A stretch of DNA of 9,734 nt from Thermoplasmata archaeon (lineage in GTDB: Archaea > Thermoplasmatota > Thermoplasmata > Lutacidiplasmatales > UBA184), in the NCBI GenBank assembly GCA_030039865.1, contig JASHUS010000123.1, positions 1-9,734 on the forward strand, in the 5' to 3' direction. The notes beneath the pieces are model-generated. The model had not been told where the DNA came from and made no database searches. It saw only the letters and a list, made by a program, of their open reading frames with translations. This document shows positions 1-6,629 of the stretch, one piece after another. Positions within the stretch are counted from its first letter, which is position 1, and each line of letters begins with the position of its first letter. The position numbers were made by a program, and so were the translations under genes.

Positions 1-2471
1 GACGCGATGTAGAGGCCGTGGGTCGCGATCTCGGGCGCGCTCAGATTCCCGCCGATATCGTCGGACCACACCGTCGCGCCCGTTGCGGTCGAGAGGGCGT
101 AGATGCTCCCGTTCTGGGCGGTGACGTAGAGGAGTCCGAGCGTCGGATCGACCGCGTCCTGTTCGATCGGCGAGCCGCCCGTGGGGGACACCGTCCAATA
201 CGAGCCGCCGTTATGGACGTCGAGCGCGTAGACGGTGCCCGCCGTGTCGCCGAAGTAGACGACGTCGTTCGCGACGACCGGTGACGCGTTGATCGGGACG
301 CCGGCGGTGTAGTACCACGCGACGTGGATGAAATTGCCCGTCCCCACCGCGATCTGGTCGTAGAACGTCAGGTCGTTCGGCTCGTTGCCCGTGTGGGTCG
401 CGTTGTTGCCGACCGCGTCCCAGTCGTTCAACACCTCGATCGACGTGGTCGCCATCTTGCCGGTGGACGCCCCCGTCGCCGTGATCGCGTTGAGGCCGAA
501 GCTCGCGTTGGTCGGGATCTTGACCTTGATGTTCGCGAGGTAGCCCGTCTTGCTCGCGCGCTCGGTCGCGAGCGTTTCGTTGACGAAGCGGATCGTCACG
601 AGCTCGCCGTGGCCGAACGCACCGCCGTTGATGGTCGTCGTGCCGCCGGGGGCGACGGTCGTGGGATTCGCCTTGACATGCGGTGCGGTCGTGCTCGCGA
701 GGACGGTGAACGCCGTGCTCGCGCCGATGTTGTCGGTCTGGCCCGAGAGCGAGATCGCGTTCGCCTCGACGGTGTACGCGGCCCCGCCGACCGGTACCGG
801 GAACTGGTACGTCCACGCGGTGGAGGTCGCCCCGGGCGACCCGAGCGTCGCGTAGTTGGTGTACGGTCCGGCGACCCAGCTGCCGGTCGTGCCGTCCCAC
901 CAGGGCGTGCCAACGCCGCCCGCCTCGACCGCGACCCCGACCTCGGTCACGCCGACCGGGTCGGTCGCGTTCCCGTAGACCGTCTCCATCCCGCTCTTCG
1001 GGTTCGAGACCTTGGCCTCGTACGCGGGCGAGCTCAAGGTCGTCGAGGGGAGCGTGGCGTCGTTCCCGCCGCCGACCTGGAAATCGTAGAGGAGCGTGTC
1101 CGTCGAGTCGATGAGGATGTTCCCGTCGTAGATCGCGGGCGAGCCGGTGATGTAGCCGCCTGTCTGATACGAGTAGAGCACCGAACCCGTGGCGAGCGAG
1201 AGGACCGTGACGGCCCCGCTCAGGTCCGCGGCGACGATCACCGCGGTCGCCTGCTTCGCGCCGACGATCGCCGGCGAGGAGAGCACCTCGGTGTCGGTCG
1301 GATCCTTGTACTGCCAGAGTACGGATCCGTTGATCGCGCTGATGTCGAGCACGCCGCCCTGGTGGCCGATGATCAGGTTGTCACCGGCGAGCGCCGGGGT
1401 CGCCCGGGACGGGGGCTTTCCGCCCGTCAAGTTGTTGATGTTCTCGTTCCAGATCGCCTTGCCCGACGAGAGGTTGAGGGCGACGAGATCGCCGTACTTG
1501 TTGTCCGTGTACGCGACACCGTACTTGAACCCGTTCACGCCGGGGGCGGAGATCGTGACGCCGGCGCCGATGTCGAAGTTGCCGCCGGGCGGGAAGTAGG
1601 TCATGTACCGCCAGTAGAGCTGGCCGGTTACGGCGTTGAACTCGTAGATCGCGGAGTCGGGGTTCGCGGTGCCGATGAGGACGACGCCGGTCCCGTTCTG
1701 GCTCACCGCGTAGGAGACCGGGTCCCAGTTACCGGTGATGATCGCGTAGCCGGCGTACGACCACTCGACCGAGCAGTTGCCCGCGTTGATCGCGTAGATC
1801 GGCCCGTTCGCCCCGGTGTTCTCGGCCCCGATGAAGACCGACCGGACGCCTCCGGGCGGGGTCGCGACGGTCGCCGTGCTCTGCACGATGAACGGGATCG
1901 GGAGGGAGCACTGGATCACACCGGTCGTGTCGTTGATGTTGTAGAGGGCGGAGTTGCGGTCGGTCGCGACGTAGAGCGACCCGTCGCTGATCGTGGGGGA
2001 CGAGGCGATCGGCGTGCCGAGCCAATCCGACCAGACGACCTGCTCGGTCGCGAGGTTGATCGCCATCAGGTAGCCCGGATTCGTGCCGATGTAGACGAGG
2101 GTCTCGTTGAGGATCGGATTGTACGCGACCGAGGGAGAGTCGATCGCCTGACCGTACATCTCGAACGCCCAGTGGACCCCGAGTTCGGAGGCGTTCGCGG
2201 TGGAGAGTGTGGTGTTCTTGTAGTAGCCGGTCAGGGCGTTGTTCAGGTGAAGTTCGGGCCAGTTGTAGATCGCCGAATTGGGCCCCGCGGCCGGTTGCCC
2301 GACGCGAACGGCCGCGTCCGTCGTCCGAGCGAGGTCGCGGGCGGCCGACGTCCCGGCGACGCCGAGGTACGATCCCGTCGGGGCGATCATGAGCAACGCG
2401 ACGAGTGCCACGATGCTCACGAGAAGCCCGGCGCGAATGCGGCGATGCAACGGCGCGTCGAGTGCGGTCAT
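1..2471 (-). CDS. Secreted/anchored double PQQ-like beta-propeller protein, C-terminus beyond window edge
   Basis: Partial gene read from ATG at 2471 down to base 1: 823 complete codons with no stop. I see an N-terminal basic stretch (HRRIR, 10-14) and a hydrophobic segment (about 15-38), so a signal peptide or membrane anchor. Residues about 67-101 hold the motif YNWPELH. A PQQ-like propeller follows (about 105-466, blades closing with W147, W237, W287, W341, W386), then an Ig-like domain with a PWWDGTTGSW stretch (about 475-592), an IPT/TIG-like domain starting at VAPGG (about 597-682), a linker with NEPND, and a second propeller from about 715. It aligns along its whole length with the neighbouring 1050-aa protein, so roughly 225 residues should be missing. 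It has about 16 N-X-S/T sequons. C188 and C233 could form a disulfide. No PQQ-dehydrogenase cytochrome motif is seen, so a structural, adhesive or binding role at the cell surface is likelier than redox catalysis. The precise function is unknown. Confidence 0.88.
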   Translation of the reverse strand, partial: MTALDAPLHRRIRAGLLVSIVALVALLMIAPTGSYLGVAGTSAARDLARTTDAAVRVGQPAAGPNSAIYNWPELHLNNALTGYYKNTTLSTANASELGVHWAFEMYGQAIDSPSVAYNPILNETLVYIGTNPGYLMAINLATEQVVWSDWLGTPIASSPTISDGSLYVATDRNSALYNINDTTGVIQCSLPIPFIVQSTATVATPPGGVRSVFIGAENTGANGPIYAINAGNCSVEWSYAGYAIITGNWDPVSYAVSQNGTGVVLIGTANPDSAIYEFNAVTGQLYWRYMTYFPPGGNFDIGAGVTISAPGVNGFKYGVAYTDNKYGDLVALNLSSGKAIWNENINNLTGGKPPSRATPALAGDNLIIGHQGGVLDISAINGSVLWQYKDPTDTEVLSSPAIVGAKQATAVIVAADLSGAVTVLSLATGSVLYSYQTGGYITGSPAIYDGNILIDSTDTLLYDFQVGGGNDATLPSTTLSSPAYEAKVSNPKSGMETVYGNATDPVGVTEVGVAVEAGGVGTPWWDGTTGSWVAGPYTNYATLGSPGATSTAWTYQFPVPVGGAAYTVEANAISLSGQTDNIGASTAFTVLASTTAPHVKANPTTVAPGGTTTINGGAFGHGELVTIRFVNETLATERASKTGYLANIKVKIPTNASFGLNAITATGASTGKMATTSIEVLNDWDAVGNNATHTGNEPNDLTFYDQIAVGTGNFIHVAWYYTAGVPINASPVVANDVVYFGDTAGTVYALDVHNGGSYWTVSPTGGSPIEQDAVDPTLGLLYVTAQNGSIYALSTATGATVWSDDIGGNLSAPEIATHGLYIA

Positions 2472-2494
2472 GCCCGGGGCGCACCCCTGCCCTA

Positions 2495-2504
2495 GGTTAT
2501 ACAT
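2495..2504 (-). promoter_or_regulatory. TATA box of the partial beta-propeller gene
   Basis: On the minus strand the sequence reads ATGTATAACC, preceded by a purine-rich CGAAGG that could serve as BRE. Its centre is about 29 bases before the ATG at 2471. With the usual archaeal spacing of about 26 bases from TATA to transcription start, the transcript would be almost leaderless. It lies in the 77-base gap (2472-2548) after the upstream paralog's stop codon, so this gene can be transcribed independently. I see no T-run terminator in the gap, so readthrough from the upstream gene is also possible. Confidence 0.65.
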
Positions 2505-2507
2505 CCT

Positions 2508-2520
2508 TCGAAACGGGCGG
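2508..2520 (-). promoter_or_regulatory. 13-base element shared by the two beta-propeller gene promoters (copy 1)
   Basis: The minus strand reads CCGCCCGTTTCGA directly upstream of the BRE/TATA region. The same element, differing at one base, lies at 5738-5750 before the paralog. In both cases it begins 37 bases from the A of the start codon. Sequence further upstream does not match. The 3' part (TTCGA) may overlap the BRE; the CCGCCC part is further out and could bind an activator. The function is inference. Confidence 0.45.
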
Positions 2521-2548
2521 GCGGCGATTCCGAGGCGTACGTGGTCCT

Positions 2549-5500
2549 CTAGAGCGGCGGCTGGCCGTTGGTGTCCCACGCGTAGAGGTCGCCGTCCTCG
2601 CCGGTGACGTAGACCGTCCCGTCCACGATCGCGGGCGCGCTCGCGAGGTCCGCCCCCGTCAGCCGGTGCCAGAAGATGGCGTTCGTGCTCGGGTAGGCGC
2701 GAACGGACCCCACCTCACCGGTCGAGATCTCGAAGAAGAGGACTCCCGCGACCGATGCGATCCCCACGATGGCGTGGCCACTACCGGGATCGACCTGGAA
2801 CCGGAGGAGCCCCGTAGAGCCGCGCAGTTCATCGACGCGCCCGGTCACGGTGCCGAACGCCACGGCGAACGGCCGCACCGAGTGATCGGGATCGATCGTC
2901 GCGGCGGTCTCGATGGCGGCCCCCGCGTCGTACGACCAGAGCAGCGATCCTCCGGTCTCGGTGAGCGCGTACTCGTGCTCGTCGTCCGAGCCGACGAACA
3001 CCTCGCCCTCGGCGAGGACCGCCGGGTCGTGGACCGCCCCGTCGGTGGCGAACGTCCAGCGGGTCGCGCCGCTGCTGGCGTTGAGCGCGATCACATCGCC
3101 GCCGAGGTCCGTCACGACGAGGAGATCGCTCGTCGGGTCCAGCGAAGGGGCCGCCGCGATCGAGCTGGAGAGGCTCTTCGACCACGCGACCTTGCCGGTG
3201 GTCTCCTCGAGCGAAGCGACCGTTCCCGTGCTCGACGTCACGTAGAGCCGCCCGTCCGCGAAGACGGGGGCGGCGAGCTCCCCGCCGAGGTCCGTCGACC
3301 AGGCGAGCGTGCCGTTCGATATCGAGATCGCGTAGACGGTCCCGTCGTTCGCCCCGACGAAGACGAGGCCGAGCGAGGCGTCGACCGCGGGCGAGCCCTC
3401 GATCGCCGCACCCGACGCGAGGGTGTACGTCCAGAGGAGCCCCCCGTTGTCGGTCGCCACCGCGAAGACCTCGCCGGTGGTGTCGGCGAGGTAGGCGACC
3501 CCATCGACGATGGCCGGGGAGGCATTGAACGCGGCGCCGCTCGCGAAGTACCACGCGAGCTTGACCCACGTATTGTTCCCGGGATAGACGAGATTGTTCA
3601 GGATCTCGTCGTTCGGCTCGTAGCCGGACTGGCCGGGGCCGGCCCCGGCCTGGTCCCAGGAGTTCGTGATCGCGAGCGGAGCGCTGCTCGACTGCGACGC
3701 GTTCTTCCCGGTCGCCGCGATGGACGTGAACCCGAACGTCGCGTTGGTCGCGATCTCGATCGTCGTGGGGGCGAAGGCGCCGGTCGCGTTCGACGTCACG
3801 GCACCGACCTTCGCGCCGTCGACCGTCAGGGTGATCTTCTCGCTGTGCGCGAACCCGCCGCCCGTGACGGTCGCGCTCCCGCCGGGCGCGACGAACGACG
3901 GGCTCACCTCGAGGTGCGGGCCCACGGTATCGTACGCGACCGAGAAGTCGACCTGGTCCCCGACGAGGTCTGTCGGGCCGGAGCTCGCGACCGCGTTCGC
4001 GTAGAGCGCGTACGTCGCGCCCGACTTCGGAACCGGGAAGCGGAAGCTCCAGGCGGTTGAGCTCGCCCCCGGCGCGGTGAGCGTCGCAGCGTTCCCGACG
4101 GGGCCGGAGGACCACGTGCCGGTCGTCGCGTCCCACCAGGGGCCCCCCGCCCCGTCCTCTTGGACCGCAACGATGACGGATCCGACGCCACCGGAGTCCG
4201 AGGCTGACCCCGCGACGCCCAGGTCGCCGTTCGGGTTCGTGAGATCGCTCCCCTGGGTCGGCGAGGTGATCGCCGTGGTCGGGAGGGCGGCGGGATTTCC
4301 GCCTCCGACCACGAAGTCGTAGAGGAACCCGTTCGAGGAGGCGATGACGATGTTGCCTCCCACGACCGCGGGCGAGGCGGTGATGTACCCTCCCGTCGGA
4401 TAGGTGTAGAGCGCGGTCCCCTTGGCAAGGGAGACGACGTCGAGGTCGCCCCCGACGTCCCCGGTCACGACCACGCTGTTGCCTCCGCCACCGGTGATCG
4501 CCGGGGAGGCGATCGACTCGGTCAACGTCGGATCGCGGTAGATCCAGATCTCCTTCCCCGTGATCGCATTCAGGTCGATGAGACCCTGCTCGTACCCGAA
4601 GACGAGGTTCGTTCCGTCGAGCGCGGCCGTGGAGCGGGAGACACCGGCGTCCAAGCTCAAGTTCGCGAGCTTGCGGAAGTCCGTCTCCCAGAGCAGCGTG
4701 CCGTTGTTGAGATCGAGCGCGTACGTGTACGAGTACTTGTTGATCGCATAGACGACGCCCTGGGCGAAGCCGTTGACGCCGGGCAGCGAGATCACGGGCC
4801 CCGAGGCGACGTCCCAATCGCCGTTGTCCGGATTCAGGCACTGGAACCGCCAAACGAGCGACCCGTTGAGGGCGTCGACGGCGTAGATCGAGGAATCCGG
4901 ATTGTCCGTGCCGAAGAGGACGAGCGGGAGGCCCTCGGCGTCCACCCCGTATGAGGCCGACGCCCAGGATCCCGCCTCCTTGTGGTAGTCATCGAATTTC
5001 CACTCGACGGCGAGCGTCGCCGCGTTGAGTGCGAGGAGCGGCGCCGAGGTGTCGCCCGTGTCGAGCGTCGGCATGTAGATGGTCGGCACGCCGCCGGGGG
5101 GCGTCGCGACCGTCGGGGTCCCTTCGATCGGGTCCGGGCTGATCACCCGGGCCTGCTTGGCGCCGGTCGAGGCGTTGAGGCGCAGCACCGCCGGATTCGT
5201 GAAGGTCCCCACGTAGACCGAGCCGTTGTAGACGAGTGGGGACGAGCGGATGATCGAGCCCAGCCAGTCGCTCCAGAGGATCTGGCCGTTCTGCACGTTG
5301 ACACCGAGGAAATCCCCGGCCTCCGTGCCGATGTAGGCGAGCGTCACCCCGAGCGCGGGGTCGTAGGCGACCGCGGGGGAGTCGAGCGCCGAGCCGTAGA
5401 GATCCGTGTCCCAGCCCACACCGAGATCCGTCGCGTTCGTGGTCGCGATCGGGCTGTTGGCCGCGTACCCGAGCAGCTGCGGGTTATCATGGAGTTCCGG

Positions 5501-5701
5501 CCAATTGTAGGACGCGTTGTCCGGGACCGCCACCTCAAGCGGCGGAGCCTCGACACCGGCCTGCCGCTCCCGGGCCGACGAGGAATTCGCCAGCGTCGTC
5601 CCTGCGAGGGCGCTCACCGGGAGCGCGAGCACCAGTGCGATCGGGATGACGGCGAGGTAGACGCGGATCTTCGGTCGCGCCGCGGCCCCCCGAAGGGACA
5701 T
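2549..5701 (-). CDS. Secreted/anchored double PQQ-like beta-propeller protein with central Ig-like domains
   Basis: A complete 1050-aa protein starting at ATG 5701 and ending with TAG at 2549-2551. The N-terminus is basic (RPKIR) followed by a hydrophobic segment (about 14-34) ending in ALAG, a signal peptide or anchor. In order: YNWPELH motif (65-71); propeller A of about eight blades (about 97-466, with repeated SPAV strands and closing W143, W234, W284, W338, W386); Ig-like domain (about 475-590) with PWWDATTGTW; IPT/TIG-like domain (about 595-680, VAPGG, then TGGGF); Gly/Pro linker with YEPND (about 684-698); propeller B of about eight blades (about 712-1043, closing W757, W801, W840, W882, W922, W1011). 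About 15 N-X-S/T sequons and one cysteine (C288) are present. The fold family includes BamB-like scaffolds and quinoprotein dehydrogenases; no cytochrome or vicinal-cysteine signature is seen, so a non-enzymatic envelope role is favoured. It is paralogous to the next gene downstream. The ATG fits a leaderless transcript from the TATA box at 5727-5734. Confidence 0.92.
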   Translation of the reverse strand: MSLRGAAARPKIRVYLAVIPIALVLALPVSALAGTTLANSSSARERQAGVEAPPLEVAVPDNASYNWPELHDNPQLLGYAANSPIATTNATDLGVGWDTDLYGSALDSPAVAYDPALGVTLAYIGTEAGDFLGVNVQNGQILWSDWLGSIIRSSPLVYNGSVYVGTFTNPAVLRLNASTGAKQARVISPDPIEGTPTVATPPGGVPTIYMPTLDTGDTSAPLLALNAATLAVEWKFDDYHKEAGSWASASYGVDAEGLPLVLFGTDNPDSSIYAVDALNGSLVWRFQCLNPDNGDWDVASGPVISLPGVNGFAQGVVYAINKYSYTYALDLNNGTLLWETDFRKLANLSLDAGVSRSTAALDGTNLVFGYEQGLIDLNAITGKEIWIYRDPTLTESIASPAITGGGGNSVVVTGDVGGDLDVVSLAKGTALYTYPTGGYITASPAVVGGNIVIASSNGFLYDFVVGGGNPAALPTTAITSPTQGSDLTNPNGDLGVAGSASDSGGVGSVIVAVQEDGAGGPWWDATTGTWSSGPVGNAATLTAPGASSTAWSFRFPVPKSGATYALYANAVASSGPTDLVGDQVDFSVAYDTVGPHLEVSPSFVAPGGSATVTGGGFAHSEKITLTVDGAKVGAVTSNATGAFAPTTIEIATNATFGFTSIAATGKNASQSSSAPLAITNSWDQAGAGPGQSGYEPNDEILNNLVYPGNNTWVKLAWYFASGAAFNASPAIVDGVAYLADTTGEVFAVATDNGGLLWTYTLASGAAIEGSPAVDASLGLVFVGANDGTVYAISISNGTLAWSTDLGGELAAPVFADGRLYVTSSTGTVASLEETTGKVAWSKSLSSSIAAAPSLDPTSDLLVVTDLGGDVIALNASSGATRWTFATDGAVHDPAVLAEGEVFVGSDDEHEYALTETGGSLLWSYDAGAAIETAATIDPDHSVRPFAVAFGTVTGRVDELRGSTGLLRFQVDPGSGHAIVGIASVAGVLFFEISTGEVGSVRAYPSTNAIFWHRLTGADLASAPAIVDGTVYVTGEDGDLYAWDTNGQPPL
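3631..3650. repeat. Perfect 20-bp GC-only palindrome inside the beta-propeller gene
   Basis: This stretch equals its own reverse complement over 20 bases and consists only of G and C (GGCC and GGGG/CCCC blocks). It codes for the Ala-Gly-Ala-Gly-Pro-Gly linker between the IPT-like domain and propeller B. The aligned linker of the paralog has the same length but a different sequence (VGNNATHTG), so this is not an insertion. It could form a hairpin in mRNA or simply reflect a Gly/Ala/Pro linker in a GC-rich genome. Confidence 0.7.
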
Positions 5702-5726
5702 GGTCCACGCGCATCGGGGTCATGCG

Positions 5727-5734
5727 TGATACAC
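5727..5734 (-). promoter_or_regulatory. TATA-like box of the 1050-aa beta-propeller gene
   Basis: On the minus strand the sequence reads GTGTATCA. Its GTATCA core lies 26-31 bases before the A of the ATG at 5701, the same offset as GTATAA before the downstream paralog. The predicted transcription start falls within a few bases of the ATG, so the mRNA is probably leaderless. It is a weaker match to TATA than the paralog's box, with C in place of A at one position. Confidence 0.55.
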
Positions 5735-5737
5735 CTG

Positions 5738-5750
5738 TCGATACGGGCGG
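5738..5750 (-). promoter_or_regulatory. 13-base element shared by the two beta-propeller gene promoters (copy 2)
   Basis: The minus strand reads CCGCCCGTATCGA, matching 12 of 13 bases of the element at 2508-2520 and placed at exactly the same distance from the start codon. It lies directly upstream of the BRE/TATA region. The surrounding non-coding sequence is not conserved apart from the TATA region, which argues for selection or recent duplication limited to the promoter core. Confidence 0.45.
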
Positions 5751-5761
5751 ACGTTGCGAGA

Positions 5762-5790
5762 GCGATGGTCCGGTTCCGCGGACCATTCGC
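5762..5790. repeat. Inverted repeat in the divergent intergenic region, possible operator
   Basis: Arms ATGGTCCG (5765-5772) and CGGACCAT (5779-5786) are perfect inverted copies separated by six bases. GCG (5762-5764) and CGC (5788-5790) extend the pairing with one bulged T. It lies between the divergent promoters of the beta-propeller gene and tRNA-Val, ending about 11 bases before the tRNA TATA box. A further ATGGTCC sits at 5700-5706, over the start codon of the beta-propeller gene. It could be a dimer-binding operator or a hairpin; no regulator is encoded in view. Confidence 0.5.
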
Positions 5791-5800
5791 CCGCCGACAC

Positions 5801-5809
5801 GTATAAGAG
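5801..5809 (+). promoter_or_regulatory. TATA box of tRNA-Val
   Basis: The sequence GTATAAGAG has its centre about 29 bases upstream of the first base of the mature tRNA. Archaeal transcription would start about 26 bases downstream of the box, a few bases before position 5834, giving a short 5' leader for RNase P to remove. It is one of the clearest TATA boxes in the window. Confidence 0.7.
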
Positions 5810-5833
5810 TCGGACGTCGGTGGGCGGCCGCAC

Positions 5834-5906
5834 GGGCGCGTAGTCTAGTGGTTATGACGTCACCCTGACACGGTGAAGGTCGCCAGTTCGAATCTGGCCG
5901 CGCCCA
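5834..5906 (+). tRNA. tRNA-Val (anticodon GAC)
   Basis: The 73-base sequence folds as a standard cloverleaf. The acceptor stem GGGCGCG (5834-5840) pairs with CGCGCCC (5899-5905). The D-arm is 5843-5858. The anticodon stem TCACC/GGTGA encloses the loop CTGACAC with anticodon GAC at 5867-5869, which reads the valine codon GUC. The T-arm is GCCAG-TTCGAAT-CTGGC (5882-5898), and the discriminator base is A at 5906. No intron is present and the 3' CCA is not encoded, so it must be added after transcription. It diverges from the beta-propeller gene and precedes the Nudix-like gene on the same strand. Confidence 0.97.
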
Positions 5907-5936
5907 TGCTCCGGGATTCGGGCGCGGGCGCAGAAG

Positions 5937-5943
5937 GATTAAC
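5937..5943 (+). promoter_or_regulatory. Weak TATA-like site before the Nudix-like gene
   Basis: GATTAAC is centred 26 bases before the ATG at 5966, which would give a leaderless transcript. The match to a TATA box is poor. It is listed because it is the only A/T-containing candidate between the tRNA end and the start codon, and its spacing matches other promoters here. Readthrough from the tRNA promoter is the alternative. Confidence 0.25.
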
Positions 5944-5965
5944 CGACGCTCAGTTGTCGGCTCCG

Positions 5966-6538
5966 ATGGGCGTGCCATCCCCGACAACTCCGAGCCCCCG
6001 ATTCGCCCGGTACCGGCCGACGGAGCGGGACGTCCGTGGCCGGCATGCGTGGGCGGTGCCCGAAGGCGGGCTCTGCCTGTCGACGTACCTGATCCTCACA
6101 CCCGAAGGCGATGATCGGCGGGTCCTGCTCGGCCGGCCGAGTTTGGACGCGCCGTGGGAAGCGATGGCCGCGCTCCAGAAGGTCCACCTGAACGACGTCC
6201 GTGACCGATGGATCCTGCCCGCCTCGCACCTCCGTGAGTTCGAGTCGCCGACCGCCGCGGCGCGCCGGATCGCTACGGAAGAGCTGGGGGACCCACATAT
6301 CGCGCTCCGCGGGCCAGAGACCTTCTCCGAGGCCTACCCGTCGCCGCTGGACCCGGAATCCGGTGACCACTGGGACTTCCAGTTCATCTTTCGAGGTTCT
6401 TGGCCTCGGGAAGGGCGCGCGACACCTCCGGCCTGGCGGGAGCTCCGCTCGCTCGAGACGGCGCAGCTCTCGCGGCGCCAGATCGCGCGAGGGCACGGGG
6501 ACGTGCTCGAGCTGGCCGGTTTCGCGCTCGCGGACTGA
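5966..6538 (+). CDS. Nudix-like domain protein with incomplete Nudix box
   Basis: A 190-aa protein. Residues 84-109 align with the Nudix box G-x5-E-x7-REUxEExGU: the LPASHLREFESP segment takes the place of the usual PGG...GESP. E93, R101, E105, E106 and G108 are kept. The first box glycine is S87, and the glutamate after R101 is I102. The two glutamates of the EE pair, usual metal ligands, are present, so hydrolysis of a nucleoside-diphosphate-linked compound is possible but not assured. HWDFQFIFRG (135-144) fits the beta-strand that follows the box in this fold. I chose ATG 5966 because the longer frame starts inside the tRNA gene (5873), and an ATG at 5906 overlaps the tRNA's last base. There is no Shine-Dalgarno site. 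No signal peptide or membrane segment is seen, so the protein is cytoplasmic. The substrate cannot be told from sequence; a non-catalytic regulatory role is an alternative. Confidence 0.75.
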   Translation: MGVPSPTTPSPRFARYRPTERDVRGRHAWAVPEGGLCLSTYLILTPEGDDRRVLLGRPSLDAPWEAMAALQKVHLNDVRDRWILPASHLREFESPTAAARRIATEELGDPHIALRGPETFSEAYPSPLDPESGDHWDFQFIFRGSWPREGRATPPAWRELRSLETAQLSRRQIARGHGDVLELAGFALAD

Positions 6539-6572
6539 GCCGCCGGCGGCCGCGACCGTTTCGCGAAGTCGT

Positions 6573-6580
6573 GATATAGA
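6573..6580 (+). promoter_or_regulatory. TATA-like box of the first membrane protein gene
   Basis: GATATAGA lies in the 91-base gap after the Nudix-like gene. It would place the transcription start near 6602, leaving a leader of about 27 bases before the ATG at 6630. An 8-bp palindrome TTCGCGAA (6560-6567) lies just upstream, and CCGTTTCG (6556-6563) resembles part of the element before the beta-propeller genes, but at different spacing. Confidence 0.5.
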
Positions 6581-6629
6581 CCCGCACACGCTCGCCGTCG
6601 GACCGGTCGCCGGCCGGCCGTAGGACGGG

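Noticed and set aside
324..4060. Long plus-strand open frames (723 and 551 codons) opposite the beta-propeller genes.
   Set aside because: Their translations are extremely rich in Arg, Gly, Asp and Val with no domain or hydrophobic core. They mirror the codon bias of the real minus-strand genes, whose proteins show clear repeats and conserved paralogy.
2829..4853. A 674-codon minus-strand frame inside the beta-propeller gene.
   Set aside because: It is an out-of-frame shadow with an Arg-rich sequence and no recognisable features. The 1050-aa frame is supported by homology to its neighbour.
97..5600. Assignment of the propeller proteins as PQQ-dependent dehydrogenases.
   Set aside because: The PQQ-like blades are present, but no vicinal cysteine pair, cytochrome c motif or pathway partners are seen. 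The fold alone is widespread in non-enzymatic proteins.
5834..5906. The tRNA-Val gene as an integration site for a mobile element.
   Set aside because: I found no second copy of the tRNA 3' end in the window and no integrase gene nearby.
5873..5965. A longer start for the Nudix-like protein within the tRNA gene.
   Set aside because: The first codons would be tRNA sequence (ATG at 5873, or 5906 on the discriminator base). ATG 5966 starts just ahead of the conserved part and fits the spacing from a possible promoter.
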